NCBI RefSeq assembly: GCF_008727925.1
Contig: NZ_VTWT01000010.1
Span: forward strand, 116,628-180,627
Source: Adhaeribacter soli
GTDB taxonomy: Bacteria; Bacteroidota; Bacteroidia; Cytophagales; Hymenobacteraceae
Length of the DNA stretch: 64,000 nucleotides
Reading direction: 5' to 3'
Made by a program: the position numbers and the translations under genes. Numbering within the stretch: the stretch's first letter is position 1; every line of letters starts with the position of its first letter. Below are positions 42,081 through 51,380 of the stretch, piece after piece. The notes under the pieces were generated by a model. That model did no database searches, had not been told where the DNA came from, and saw only the letters and a program-made list of their open reading frames with translations.

Positions 42081-43196
42081 TTATATGGCTGAAATCTTCT
42101 TCCGAAGCCACAAATACACGGGCTTATCGAAAGCCAGGTACACTCCGATGGAAATTGCCCAGAGGATGATGAAAAGCAGAAAGGGTGAATCGGTGACGTT
42201 ATAAATAAGCCAGTTATTCACCCAGCCGAAATGGATCAGGTAAAAAGCATAGGAAGCATTCCCAAGCAACATAAAAAACCTGGTACTGAGAAGTTGGCCC
42301 AAAAATGTATTTTCCCGGATTAGCCCGTAAAGAATAACCGCAATGGCAAAAGGAATAACCGTATGATGAAACGCCAGCCCGCTCCAGGTATGAATACTGA
42401 AAGCAGTTGGAGTTTGAAAGGCATGCAGAATCAAACTGCTCACTATTAAAAATATTATTCCTCCGTAAGTAACCGGCATCCATTTTACCGGCCATTCTTT
42501 TCCTTTGGGAATTATAAAATAATAAAGCAACATGCCGGCAAAGAATTCGCTTGCCCTGCCGAAGAAGGTATTGAAAGCGGCAAATTTCAGATCCGGCACG
42601 AATTCGTGGGGGTTCAGTCCAAGATAAGTTAAGGTGCTGCCGATGCTGGCAAGAGCCACTCCAATAAGCGTTACTACCAGAAAGGCATGCAGCATCTTTC
42701 CTTTCAGCGTGGCTTTATAAAGGAAGGGGGCACAGGCGTAAAAGGCAAGTTCCACGGTAAGCGACCAGGCCTGGGCAACGCCGGGATGAAATCCCCGGAA
42801 ATAACCTTTCAATAGCGCGGCATGAATGAAAAACTCTGGTATGGAAAATAGCCAGAGCATTTGCAGCACGATCAGAATGGCCCAATACAAGGGAAAGATC
42901 CTACCAAACCGAATGGCCAGGTATTTAAGATAGGCTTTGGGTTTTTCGAAACTGGTTCCGTTGAACTGGTTGGCGATCAGAAAACCGCTCAGCACAAAAA
43001 ATACGGAAACGCCAATGTGAAACTCCGCAATTATATTCCGAAGTAGCAGAGGTACTGTTTCCGGAATAAGGTCCTGGTTGTGAAATACGAAAATGATGGA
43101 AGCCGCAATAAACCGCAAACCGGTAAGCGCCGGGTAAATGGTACGTTGCTGCTGCACAATAGAATCAGGTTGCGGTTTAGAAAGTAAGATGCCCAT
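42081..43196 (-). CDS. Acyltransferase family 3 membrane protein
   Basis: 371 residues with about ten membrane spans. N-terminal YPALTGLRFIAASIIFVFHNQ with catalytic-type His and the following SVFFVLSGFLIANQF are the Acyltransferase-3 signatures; such proteins O-acetylate cell-surface polysaccharides or lipids. ATG at 43196 (MGILLSKPQPDSIV) is preferred over an in-frame ATG at 43259. The substrate is unknown. Confidence 0.9.
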   Translation of the reverse strand: MGILLSKPQPDSIVQQQRTIYPALTGLRFIAASIIFVFHNQDLIPETVPLLLRNIIAEFHIGVSVFFVLSGFLIANQFNGTSFEKPKAYLKYLAIRFGRIFPLYWAILIVLQMLWLFSIPEFFIHAALLKGYFRGFHPGVAQAWSLTVELAFYACAPFLYKATLKGKMLHAFLVVTLIGVALASIGSTLTYLGLNPHEFVPDLKFAAFNTFFGRASEFFAGMLLYYFIIPKGKEWPVKWMPVTYGGIIFLIVSSLILHAFQTPTAFSIHTWSGLAFHHTVIPFAIAVILYGLIRENTFLGQLLSTRFFMLLGNASYAFYLIHFGWVNNWLIYNVTDSPFLLFIILWAISIGVYLAFDKPVYLWLRKKISAI

Positions 43197-43276
43197 TTTT
43201 AAGCCCAATTTGTATTTCAGAAACCGGTGGTTAAGGGCTGACGCACTGTAATTCCTCAAAGGAATTGCGATTAGAG

Positions 43277-43443
43277 GCTATCTCAAAAATGGCTGTCATG
43301 TTGAGCGATAGCGAAACAACTCGTCGGTTACTGGTAAAAACGTTAAATCTGGTTTTGGCGCTGAGAGCCAACGAGGTCCTTCGCTATCGCTCCTCGGAAT
43401 GCTCCGGGACAGGCACGATGACAGGTAGTTTTTTTGAGATAGC
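43277..43443. mobile_element. Nested palindromic MITE-like element
   Basis: Outer terminal repeats GCTATCTCAAAAA (43277-43289) and TTTTTGAGATAGC (43431-43443) are exact complements. Inside, TGTCAT (43294-43299) and GAGCGATAGCGAA mirror TTCGCTATCGCTC and ATGACA, with unequal loops. 167 bp, no coding capacity. Confidence 0.75.
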
Positions 43444-43506
43444 TTCAAATAATATTCCGGTTGGTGCCCGTTCCGCTTAAAGACCATGCATACTTTCTAA
43501 ACCGGA

Positions 43507-43622
43507 CTAGTGCATGACCAGGTTAATTTTTAGAAAGTGGGATTACAAATCCCACGGCTCGGTTAAGACGGGATTACAAATCCCGTCAAGCAAATTCTAA
43601 TAATTAATTTGGTCGAGCACTG
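43507..43622 (-). mobile_element. Two-hairpin MITE-like element, copy 2
   Basis: Same element as at 11039-11155 in inverse orientation, about nine in ten bases alike. Ends CTAGTGCATGACCAGGTTAA and the mirror of AGTGCTCGACCAAATTAAT, with the two GGGATTTGTAATCCC-core hairpins between. Confidence 0.85.
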
Positions 43623-43640
43623 GTTATCAGTTAAAATTAA

Positions 43641-44174
43641 TTAATCTACATCCCGGTCGCCGCGGCGCAGCTCTTCGGCAGACCGCATTACCCGGTCTTT
43701 CAGCGTGCTTTTGTATTTCTCCAGACGGTCGGCTACTACCGGGTCGGTAGTTCCCAGGATCTGAGCGGCCAGAATACCCGCGTTCAGGGCACCGTCTAAA
43801 GCAACGGTGGCAACCGGAATTCCACCCGGCATTTGCAGAATGGAAAGCACCGAATCCCAGCCATCTATGGAATTACTGGATTTTACCGGCACGCCAATTA
43901 CAGGTAAGGTAGTTAAGGAAGCTACCATGCCCGGCAAGTGCGCCGCGCCGCCGGCCCCGGCAATTATTACCCGGATGCCACGTTTACGGGCACCTTCGGC
44001 ATAATCGATCATGCGGTGCGGGGTGCGGTGCGCCGAAACAATGTTGATCTCGTAAGGCACCTGGACCTGGTCCAGAAATTCAGCAGCAGCTTCCATAACC
44101 CGAAGGTCGGACTGGCTGCCCATAATTATACCCACAATCGGGCTTTTAGAAGGGGTTACAGGAGAATCGGTCAT
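43641..44174 (-). CDS. purE: N5-carboxyaminoimidazole ribonucleotide mutase
   Basis: Purine synthesis: converts N5-CAIR to CAIR. 177 residues; class I PurE motifs IMGSQSDLRVMEAAAEFL, VSAHRTPHRM, AGAGGAAHLPGMVAS and GWDSVLSILQMPGGIPVATVAL are complete. Its start overlaps the purK stop by 4 bp (ATGA), so the two are translated together. Confidence 0.97.
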   Translation of the reverse strand: MTDSPVTPSKSPIVGIIMGSQSDLRVMEAAAEFLDQVQVPYEINIVSAHRTPHRMIDYAEGARKRGIRVIIAGAGGAAHLPGMVASLTTLPVIGVPVKSSNSIDGWDSVLSILQMPGGIPVATVALDGALNAGILAAQILGTTDPVVADRLEKYKSTLKDRVMRSAEELRRGDRDVD

Positions 44175-45301
44175 GCTATTATCTTTAAATATTTTCGGGC
44201 TCTGGCGGCTTTTTCATTTGCTTCGGCAGTAGTTGGCGCCAGAACGGTCATGTGGCCCATTTTGCGCGAAGGCTTGGTAAATTTCTTTCCGTATAAATGT
44301 ACAAATACTCCCGGAATTTCCAGTGTCTGGTCGGTGCCTTCGTACTTCGCTTCGCCGGAATAGCCGGGCTCACCAAGTAAATTTACCATTACGGCCGCGC
44401 TGTGCTGTTTGGTATCGCCGAGCGGCAGGTTTAAAATGGCCCGCAAATGCTGCTCGAATTGCGAGGTGTAATTGGCTTTCATGGTGTGGTGACCGGAATT
44501 ATGCGGACGCGGCGCTACTTCGTTAACCAGCACTTCGCCGGTTTTGGTCAAAAACATTTCCACGGCCAGCAAACCAACCATATCGAACGCTTCTAGCACT
44601 TTTCTGGCCAGATCTGCTACTGTTTTCTGCAGTTCTTCCGAAATGTTGGCCGGCGCCATTAGGTAATCTACCAGGTTGAATTCCGGGTGAAAAACCAGTT
44701 CCGTGGCCGGGAAAACCGCAATTTCACCTTTAGCATTCCGCGCACAGATCACGGCAATTTCTTTTTCGTAATCTACCAGTTTTTCCAGTACCGAAGGGGC
44801 TTCAAAACCTTTGCTGAAATCCGCTTCGCCGGAAATTTTCTGTACGCCGCGGCCATCGTACCCTAAGGTTCTCAGTTTCTGAAAAGCCGGTAAAAAATCG
44901 GAATTTGCTGCTAACTCCGTAGCATCTTTCAGGATCCGGAAATCAGCAGTAGGGATGTTGTTCTGCCGGTAAAATTCTTTCTGCAAACCCTTGTCCTGAA
45001 TGGTGCGGATCACTTCAGGATCGGGATAAACGGTTACGCCTTCTTTCTTCAGCTGAGCCAGCGCATCGCAATTTACATGCTCAATTTCGATGGTAACTAC
45101 GTCGCACTTTTTCCCGAAATTATATACTGTTTCGTAATCGGCGAAGCTGCCGTTGTAAAATTCGTTGCAGATAGGTTTGCAGGGTGCATCCGGATCCGGG
45201 TCCAGGATTAAGGTGTAGAGGTTAAAGTCGAGGCCGGCCTGAATGAGCATCCGGCCCAGCTGGCCGCCGCCCAGAATGCCCAGTTTCACGTTTCCAATCA
45301 T
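44171..45301 (-). CDS. purK: N5-carboxyaminoimidazole ribonucleotide synthetase
   Basis: ATP-grasp enzyme that makes N5-CAIR from AIR, bicarbonate and ATP. 376 residues from the ATG at 45301 (MIGNVKLGILGGGQLGRML); an in-frame codon 15 residues upstream is less likely. Nucleotide and metal motifs KLRTLGYDGRGVQ and EVLVNEVAPRPHNSGHHT are present. First gene of purK-purE. Confidence 0.97.
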   Translation of the reverse strand: MIGNVKLGILGGGQLGRMLIQAGLDFNLYTLILDPDPDAPCKPICNEFYNGSFADYETVYNFGKKCDVVTIEIEHVNCDALAQLKKEGVTVYPDPEVIRTIQDKGLQKEFYRQNNIPTADFRILKDATELAANSDFLPAFQKLRTLGYDGRGVQKISGEADFSKGFEAPSVLEKLVDYEKEIAVICARNAKGEIAVFPATELVFHPEFNLVDYLMAPANISEELQKTVADLARKVLEAFDMVGLLAVEMFLTKTGEVLVNEVAPRPHNSGHHTMKANYTSQFEQHLRAILNLPLGDTKQHSAAVMVNLLGEPGYSGEAKYEGTDQTLEIPGVFVHLYGKKFTKPSRKMGHMTVLAPTTAEANEKAARARKYLKIIA

Positions 45302-45525
45302 AGCGTGCAAATAAGTCGTAGCTGTTTTGCTTTCAAAAGTAAGCAAATAAAACCTGAAAATTTACCCGCCTTGCGTTATCCGGAATTTATCCAAGCCCGG
45401 CTGTTCATTTTTCAAAATCTTTCCCCAAAACGGTACTCATTTCCGCCAAAAACCTTAGCTTAACGCTTTCGTAACCACCCGGTAATGTTGCCCAGCTACC
45501 TTTACCCGCGAAACAAACTCATTTT

Positions 45526-46146
45526 ATGGAATTATTTCTTGCCACTTTTTCTGCCTTATTTTCGGTGGTAAACCCCTTCGGCGCCATGCCGGTCTTTCTT
45601 ACCCTCACCCAGGATGACACCCCGCAACGCCGAAACCAACAGGCCCGCAAAGCCTGCATGTACATGGTAGGAATCCTAGTAATTTTCTTTTTTTCGGGCC
45701 AGTACCTGCTTAACTTTTTCGGAGTAAGAATTCACGATCTGCGCATTGCTGGCGGGCTAATGATCATGAAAGCCGGCTTCGATCTGCTGAATTCCAAAAC
45801 AGGCGCGGGAGGGAAAATTTCCAAAACCTCGGTTGAAGCCAGTATTCACAAAGAAGATATTTCGTTTGCGCCGCTAGCCATGCCCATGCTTTCCGGACCA
45901 GGCGCCATTGCGGTAAGCATCGGAATGTTTAGCGGTTCGCTTTCCTCCGTAGATATTGCCCTGATTGTTAGCGCCATTATTTTGGTAGCGCTTGTTTCGT
46001 TTATCATCCTGTTTTTCTCCACCCGCCTTACGCGTTACATGGGCAAAGCCGGCCTCGAAGCGCTTTCCAAGATCATGGGCTTCATCGTGCTTTCTATCGG
46101 CGTGAATTTTATCGTTTCGGCGCTTACGGCTTTGTTTAAATTGTAA
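45526..46146 (+). CDS. MarC-family membrane protein
   Basis: 206 residues, six membrane spans. Conserved start FSALFSVVNPFGAMPVFLTLT and central MLSGPGAIAVSIGMFSG with the GPG(A/S)I motif define the MarC family. Members are inner-membrane proteins of unknown transport function. It diverges from purK. Confidence 0.92.
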   Translation: MELFLATFSALFSVVNPFGAMPVFLTLTQDDTPQRRNQQARKACMYMVGILVIFFFSGQYLLNFFGVRIHDLRIAGGLMIMKAGFDLLNSKTGAGGKISKTSVEASIHKEDISFAPLAMPMLSGPGAIAVSIGMFSGSLSSVDIALIVSAIILVALVSFIILFFSTRLTRYMGKAGLEALSKIMGFIVLSIGVNFIVSALTALFKL

Positions 46147-46266
46147 TTGAGGTTAAAAGTATCCTTCGGAAGTTGTAGTTTTTTTATGAATTCGGCCGGT
46201 TCAGATTTTTAGCTCAGACCTATTACTAGCCGGTAAGGCTAACTTAGCAGGAAAAGGCTTAATCGA

Positions 46267-46427
46267 CAATTCCCCTCCTCGGAGGGGGCAGGGGTGGGTT
46301 TAAGCCAGTACATTAAAAAGAAAAAAACTGCTTTCAGCTTCCTGTCAACTCAACCTTTCATGTTTTAAATGCAGGAATGCAGGCTCTCCTATTTACCCAC
46401 CCCTAACCCCTCCGAGGAGGGGAATTG
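46267..46427. repeat. C-rich paired inverted repeat, copy 2
   Basis: Arms 46267-46299 and 46395-46427 match at 31 of 33 positions; each contains CCCCTCCTCGGAGGGG. Related to the arms at 11218-11432. Confidence 0.85.
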
Positions 46428-46510
46428 GTTACATTATGCTTTTCCCCACCAGGTTAGGCCTGTCTGGAGATAGATGAATAACCGTCCATCGTCCTTTCAG
46501 CGAAAAATTC

Positions 46511-46641
46511 ATTGCCGTCTGCTTTAGCTGACGGTTATAGGACAAATTAAAGTAACGGCTTTAGCCTAAGCCATTTTTCTGTAAAGGAATCGTTGGGCTT
46601 AAGCCGGATTTGCTGCTCCGTCCGCCAAAGCAGACGGCAAT
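46511..46641. repeat. Nested palindromic element with GCCGTCTGCTTTAGC arms
   Basis: Arm 46511-46534 (ATTGCCGTCTGCTTT...ACGG) mirrors 46618-46641 (CCGT...AAAGCAGACGGCAAT). Inside, GGCTTTAGCCTAAGCC and GGCTTAAGCCGG give further stems. The same core recurs at 58438-58457. Confidence 0.75.
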
Positions 46642-46832
46642 GAGATCCTATTTAAACCAAGGCAGATTTAAGAGGAATTTGCTTGCCGGTTTTTCCTTTC
46701 CCTTTTCATGATTTTACATCCGGAAAAATGCTGTTTACCTATTCCAGGAAGATTATTTCCCTGGCCTGGATTAAAGCCACACCTGTTTTCAGTCCGAATT
46801 CGTTTTAATACTGCTTTTATCTGAATATTCTG

Positions 46833-46840
46833 TAAATTTG
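46833..46840 (+). promoter_or_regulatory. -7 promoter box for the aminotransferase
   Basis: TAAATTTG fits TAnnTTTG, 13 bp before the ATG at 46854. Confidence 0.5.
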
Positions 46841-46853
46841 ATGCCCCTAACTG

Positions 46854-48077
46854 ATGAATAATATGCAGCTAAGTGAAGCCTTAAGCACCGTTCTTTCCGA
46901 CCGGATTGTTTCCCTGTCTGAATCTCAGACCATTGCCATGGCAAAAAAAGCCCGTGAACTGGTAGCCATAGGCATAGACGTTATAAATTTAAGCTTCGGC
47001 GAACCGGATTTCCAAACGCCGCAATACATAAAAGATGCCGCTAAAAAAGCGATCGACGATGGGTTCACGTTTTACACGCCGGTTGCCGGTTATCCGGAGC
47101 TCCGCCAGGCTATTGCCGATAAACTGAAACGCGACAACCACCTCGATTATAAACCCGAGAACATCGTGGTTTCTACCGGCGCCAAGCAATCGATTGCCAA
47201 TGCGGTACTGAGTTTGGTAAATCCGGGAGATGAGGTGATTATTTTCTCGCCTTACTGGGTTTCTTATGAAGAGATCGTAAAGCTGGCCGAAGGCATTCCG
47301 GTGCAGGTAGTTGGCAAGATCGAAAACAATTACAAAGTACTGCCCCAGCAATTAGAAGACGCCATTACCTCCAATACCAAGCTGGTAATGTACTCTTCGC
47401 CCTGCAACCCTACCGGTTCGGTGTTCACCAAAGAAGAACTCGAAGCTTTTGCCCGCATCCTGGAAAAGCACCCGCAGGTACACGTAATTGCCGACGAGAT
47501 CTACGAATACATCAATTTCTCCGGACAGCATTACAGCATGGCCCAGTTCGATTTTATTAAGGACCGGGTGGTTACGGTAAACGGTTTCTCGAAAGGCTAT
47601 GCCATGACCGGCTGGCGCGTGGGTTACCTGGCTGCCTCCAAAGAAATTGCCGATGCCTGCGATAAAATGCAGAGCCAGATCACGTCCGGTACCTGCTCCA
47701 TTGCCCAGAAAGCGGCCGTGGGCGCGTTAAAAGGTGGCCGTCAATCAGCCGAGGAAATGACAGAAGCCTACCTCCGCCGCCGCGACCTGGTGCTGGATCT
47801 GATGAAAAACATTCCGGGCATTAAAACTTACGTACCAAGCGGCGCTTTCTACATTTTCCCGGACATGAGCGCTTATTTCGGAAAATCCTGGGGCGAATAC
47901 CAGATAAAAGATTCCCACGACCTGAGCCTTTACCTGCTCAACGATGCCCACGTAGCTTTGGTAAGCGGCGATGCCTTTGGCGCGCCGCAATGCATCCGGT
48001 TCTCGTTTGCCGCCGCCGACGAAAAACTAATTGAAGCGCTGGACCGCGTAAAGACCAGCCTGGCTAAACTTGCTTAA
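46854..48077 (+). CDS. PLP-dependent aspartate/aromatic aminotransferase (class I)
   Basis: 407 residues, fold type I subgroup I-gamma. PLP Lys247 lies in NGFSKGYAMTGWRVGY, with SPCNPTGSVF, IADEIYEYINF and the C-terminal carboxylate-binding Arg in CIRFSFA. The usual substrates are aspartate or aromatic amino acids with 2-oxoglutarate. ATG at 46854, with another at 46863. It abuts the next gene exactly (stop 48077, start 48078). Confidence 0.94.
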   Translation: MNNMQLSEALSTVLSDRIVSLSESQTIAMAKKARELVAIGIDVINLSFGEPDFQTPQYIKDAAKKAIDDGFTFYTPVAGYPELRQAIADKLKRDNHLDYKPENIVVSTGAKQSIANAVLSLVNPGDEVIIFSPYWVSYEEIVKLAEGIPVQVVGKIENNYKVLPQQLEDAITSNTKLVMYSSPCNPTGSVFTKEELEAFARILEKHPQVHVIADEIYEYINFSGQHYSMAQFDFIKDRVVTVNGFSKGYAMTGWRVGYLAASKEIADACDKMQSQITSGTCSIAQKAAVGALKGGRQSAEEMTEAYLRRRDLVLDLMKNIPGIKTYVPSGAFYIFPDMSAYFGKSWGEYQIKDSHDLSLYLLNDAHVALVSGDAFGAPQCIRFSFAAADEKLIEALDRVKTSLAKLA

Positions 48078-49103
48078 ATGGCTCCATTTTTAAATACATT
48101 GAAAGAATTATTCGATTCCTTTAACGATTTAAAAGTTCTCATTGTCGGTGACGTGATGATCGACTCCTACTTATGGGGGAAATCATCGCGTTTGTCGCCG
48201 GAAGCGCCGGTGCCGATCGTGAATGTTACGAAGACCGAAAAACGACTGGGCGGCGCGGCCAACGTAGCCCTGAACGTGCAGGCTTTAGGCGCTACGCCGC
48301 TGCTTTGCTCCGTGATCGGCGATGATTTAGACGGGGCTGACTTTATCCGGCTGCTGGAAGATAAACAACTTTCTACGGAAGGCATTATTAAATCTCCGGA
48401 ACGGGTAACCACCATCAAGCAACGCATTCTTTCCGGCAACCAGCAACTGCTCCGCATCGATTCGGAAGTAGAAACCGACCTGACCGAATTTGAGGAACGC
48501 CACCTGCTGGAACGCTACCTGAAACTACTCGAAAACTGCCAGGTGGTTATTTTTGAAGACTACGACAAAGGCGTTTTAACGGCTCCGGTCATTCAGCAAT
48601 TCATTAAAGCGGCCCGCGAACGCAACATTCCAACGGTAGTAGACCCGAAGAAAAAGAACTTCCTGAGCTACGTAGGCTGCAGCCTTTTTAAACCCAACCT
48701 GAAAGAATTGAAGGAAGGTTTGAAAGTTGAATTTGCCGATGCCAACCTCGAAGCGTTCGAAAAAGCCGCTGAAGACCTGCAGGCCCGGTTAGAAACCGAA
48801 AATATCCTGATCACGCTTTCCGAGCGCGGCGTTTTCTGCACCGACGGCGCCATTAAAACCTACATCGATGCCCACGTAAGGGCTATTTCCGATGTATCCG
48901 GCGCCGGCGACACTGTTATAAGCATTGCCGCACTTTGCCTTGCCCGCCAAACGCCGCTGCCGTTACTGGCCGGCCTGGCCAACTTAGGCGGCGGCCTGGT
49001 TTGCGAACAGGTAGGTGTAGTGCCAATCGATAAAAGCCGGCTTTACGAAGAAGCCCGGGAATTCAATATTTTCCAGGAACTTACAGAAGAAAGGGAAGCG
49101 TAA
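48078..49103 (+). CDS. D-glycero-beta-D-manno-heptose-7-phosphate kinase (HldE kinase domain alone)
   Basis: 341 residues of the PfkB/ribokinase family, matching the N-terminal domain of E. coli HldE (RfaE1): VGDVMIDSYLWGKSSRLSPEAPVPIV, KRLGGAANVALNVQALG, FEDYDKGVLT, VVDPKKKNF, and catalytic Asp278 in DVSGAGDTV. It phosphorylates heptose-7-phosphate for ADP-heptose synthesis in core lipopolysaccharide. The adenylyltransferase half is not fused and not in the window. The aminotransferase-kinase adjacency is common in Bacteroidota. Confidence 0.9.
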   Translation: MAPFLNTLKELFDSFNDLKVLIVGDVMIDSYLWGKSSRLSPEAPVPIVNVTKTEKRLGGAANVALNVQALGATPLLCSVIGDDLDGADFIRLLEDKQLSTEGIIKSPERVTTIKQRILSGNQQLLRIDSEVETDLTEFEERHLLERYLKLLENCQVVIFEDYDKGVLTAPVIQQFIKAARERNIPTVVDPKKKNFLSYVGCSLFKPNLKELKEGLKVEFADANLEAFEKAAEDLQARLETENILITLSERGVFCTDGAIKTYIDAHVRAISDVSGAGDTVISIAALCLARQTPLPLLAGLANLGGGLVCEQVGVVPIDKSRLYEEAREFNIFQELTEEREA

Positions 49104-49117
49104 AGCTCCCCTTTTTA
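49089..49117 (+). terminator. Terminator overlapping the kinase stop codon
   Basis: AAGGGAAGC pairs with GCTCCCCTT (one extra base) around GTAAA, which contains the stop codon; TTTTT follows. Confidence 0.78.
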
Positions 49118-49210
49118 TTTTATCAGTCCGGTTTGGCTAACTGAGGTTACACAAGTCTTTTAAGGTCCCCCTTTAGAGGGCAGGGTTGATTCATTCTGGC
49201 TAATGACTAT

Positions 49211-49294
49211 CCCCTTGAGGGGATCACAGGGGTGTAAACACGTTATTTGATAAATCAGCAGGTGTAAACACCCCTCTAACTCCCCTGAAGGGGA
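49211..49294. repeat. C-rich paired inverted repeat, copy 3
   Basis: Arms 49211-49240 and 49261-49294 (CCCCTTGAGGGG...AGGGGTGT against its mirror) enclose about 20 bp. Same style as 11218 and 46267. A further CCCCCTTTAGAGGG sits at 49165. Confidence 0.78.
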
Positions 49295-49373
49295 GAATCC
49301 GGTAGAATGAAACGTCCCTACCTTTGGAGAGGGACTTTTCTTGTGCTTGTGTAATGACAGTAAAGCAGCTTTT

Positions 49374-49493
49374 TCGGATATTTTTATCCGAAAACTTCCT
49401 GCCGGGGATCTATTGATCCCCGGATTGTGGCCTGAAAATGGTCCACGCGGGTTAATAAACCCGCAACAGGATGCTTCAGGATCGATAGATCCG
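49374..49493. repeat. Row of four short perfect palindromes
   Basis: TTCGGATA/TATCCGAA (about 49374-49393), CCGGGGATC/GATCCCCGG (about 49403-49424), GCGGGTT/AACCCGC (about 49447-49465) and GGATCGATAGATCC (about 49480-49493) follow one another. A roughly 36-bp direct repeat (ends in GTAA(T/C)GACAGTAA) brackets them at 49322-49363 and 49567-49603. Confidence 0.75.
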
Positions 49494-49604
49494 AAAGCGC
49501 AAACGGGTTATAAACTTAGACTAGAAACTTAGACCAGCCTTCTTGAGAATAAAACGATTCTACCTCCAAAGGAGTTTTTTCTCCTGCTAGTGTAACGACA
49601 GTAA

Positions 49605-50039
49605 CTAATTCAGCGATCGCAGCCAGATTTCCGCCAGCCGCACATTATCGAAATTCAGCACCACCACATCCGTTTTTTCCCGGGCCAGGATCTCATCAGC
49701 CGTTGACTGAGCCAGGCTTTTGTCGCCATAGATCCAGGCCATGTATTCCAGCCCGGCATCGGCCAGCTTGCGGGCAAATTCGGTACCGCCCGCTATAATT
49801 TCAGCCAGCGTTTCCCCCTGATATGTAGAACTGTCCAGAATCATTTTATGCACCCCGGTTTGTTGCAGGAAGTGGAGAATGCGCGCACTGCCATCCTGAA
49901 AACTTTCCATAGACCGCTCTCCTTCCCAACGGCAATACAACCAGTTATGATCATGATTGTGAAAAATGCTGATATGTTTATTACTGAAAAGTAAGGTATG
50001 CGTTTTGGGATCGGGTAAGGAAATCGGATTTTGTGACAT
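49605..50039 (-). CDS. STAS/SpoIIAA-like protein
   Basis: 144 residues, single alpha/beta domain: NKHISIFHNHDHNWLYCRWEG, GVHKMILDSSTYQGETL, YMAWIYGDKSLAQSTADEI, VVVLNFDNVRLAEIWLRS. The SpoIIAA-like fold occurs in many short Bacteroidota proteins; function unknown. It stands alone between repeats and hemE. Confidence 0.72.
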   Translation of the reverse strand: MSQNPISLPDPKTHTLLFSNKHISIFHNHDHNWLYCRWEGERSMESFQDGSARILHFLQQTGVHKMILDSSTYQGETLAEIIAGGTEFARKLADAGLEYMAWIYGDKSLAQSTADEILAREKTDVVVLNFDNVRLAEIWLRSLN

Positions 50040-50244
50040 GAATTCTAACCTTCAAACTTATAAATAACCAACTGACACAGCACGAATTTAACAAACAAAC
50101 AATCGTTAGGTATTACCAAATTGCTAAGCTCTCACAAAAAATGGTTAACATAAGATATGAAAAGGCCGGCAGTCAGTATAAATACCGATTCAAATCAGCA
50201 AATTCATCCTTCTGGAAAATGGTTCCGGAATCAAGTGAAAAACA

Positions 50245-50272
50245 AAAGGCCGGCATTTTATTGCCGGCCTTT
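50245..50272 (-). terminator. Terminator of hemE
   Basis: A perfect 11-bp stem (50245-50255 with 50262-50272), 6-nt loop, then TTTTG on the minus strand. It lies 20 bp past the hemE stop. Confidence 0.88.
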
Positions 50273-50291
50273 CATAAGTACTTTACATCAA

Positions 50292-51335
50292 TTAAGCTTT
50301 CCGCATTTGTTCGCTGTATTCCTTTACGGTGTTTATAAAGCAGCGCACATGATCCGGGTTCGTATCCGGGTAAACGCCATGGCCCAGGTTGGCAATATGG
50401 CGGTCCGGTCCGAAAGCATCCAGCATTTTAATGGTTTCCTTGCGGATCGTAGCAAAATCGCTGTACAAGGCACAAGGATCGAGGTTTCCCTGCAGGGTTT
50501 TATCCGGGCCTAAAGCAGCCCGCGCTTCTGCAATGTTCATGTTCCAGTCCAGACCAATTACCTGGCAAGGAAGGTTCGCGAAATCGTGCATGGAAAAGAA
50601 AGCGCCTTTGGCAAAAACCGTAACCGGAACGTCCGGCAGGGCTTCGCAAATTTCTTTAATGTAGGCGTAAGAAAAGGTCCGGTAATGCTCCGGCGGCAGA
50701 ATTCCCGCCCAAGAATCGAACACCTGGATCAGGTTGGCGCCGGCCTGCACCTGGGCCTGCAAATATTTAATGGTAGTATTGGTTATTTTCCGGAGCAGTT
50801 TGTGAGCCATTTCCGGTTCGGTGTAAAGCATTTTCCGGGCTTTGGAAAACGTTTTGGAACCGCTGCCTTCTATCATATAGGCAAAGATCGTCCAGGGCGC
50901 GCCGGCGAAACCAATCAGCGGCACCCGGCCGTTCAACGCTCTTTTGGTAATGCGTAACGCTTCCAGCACGTAGCCCAGGTCTTCCTCCGGATCGGCTTCG
51001 CGCAATTGCTCAATGTCTTTTAAAGTCTGAACCGTGCGCGGGAAGATCGGCCCCTTTTGTTCCTGCATTTCGTAGGTCAGGCCCATGGCTTCGGGCACCA
51101 CCAGAATGTCGGAGAAAATAATGGCGGCATCCACGCCCAGCAGATCTACCGGCTGAATGGTAACTTCGGAAGCCAGTTCAGGGGTTTCCACCAGCTCCTT
51201 AAAATCGCGGAGGGAACTGCGTACGGCGCGGTATTCCGGTAAAATGCGGCCGGCCTGGCGCATCAGCCACACCGGAGTGCGTTCGGTTTTTTCACCGCGG
51301 GCAGCCCGCAAAAACAAGTCGTTCTTTAATTGCAT
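50292..51335 (-). CDS. hemE: Uroporphyrinogen decarboxylase
   Basis: Heme synthesis: four decarboxylations of uroporphyrinogen III to coproporphyrinogen III. 347 residues; N-terminal [19 protein letters not shown], catalytic Asp in [30 protein letters not shown] and C-terminal [15 protein letters not shown] complete the family pattern. Single-gene unit with its own promoter box and terminator. Confidence 0.97.
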   Translation of the reverse strand: MQLKNDLFLRAARGEKTERTPVWLMRQAGRILPEYRAVRSSLRDFKELVETPELASEVTIQPVDLLGVDAAIIFSDILVVPEAMGLTYEMQEQKGPIFPRTVQTLKDIEQLREADPEEDLGYVLEALRITKRALNGRVPLIGFAGAPWTIFAYMIEGSGSKTFSKARKMLYTEPEMAHKLLRKITNTTIKYLQAQVQAGANLIQVFDSWAGILPPEHYRTFSYAYIKEICEALPDVPVTVFAKGAFFSMHDFANLPCQVIGLDWNMNIAEARAALGPDKTLQGNLDPCALYSDFATIRKETIKMLDAFGPDRHIANLGHGVYPDTNPDHVRCFINTVKEYSEQMRKA

Positions 51336-51339
51336 GGTA

Positions 51340-51347
51340 CAAAGATA
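51340..51347 (-). promoter_or_regulatory. -7 promoter box directly before hemE ATG
   Basis: On the minus strand TATCTTTG ends 4 bp before the ATG at 51335, so the transcript is nearly leaderless. Confidence 0.6.
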
Positions 51348-51380
51348 AACGTTTTCCTCAAATAGCAGCCAGGCCGGGAA

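Larger units (their letters stand above)
46147..46853. other. Long gene-free stretch with two repeat elements and a promoter
   Basis: About 700 bp. It holds C-rich paired arms (46267-46427), a nested GGC/TTAGCC palindrome (46511-46641) and the aminotransferase -7 box (46833-46840). No gene is seen. Confidence 0.7.

Noticed and set aside
49104..49604. CRISPR array
   Set aside because: Palindromes are different from each other and not evenly spaced; no repeat-spacer pattern or cas genes.
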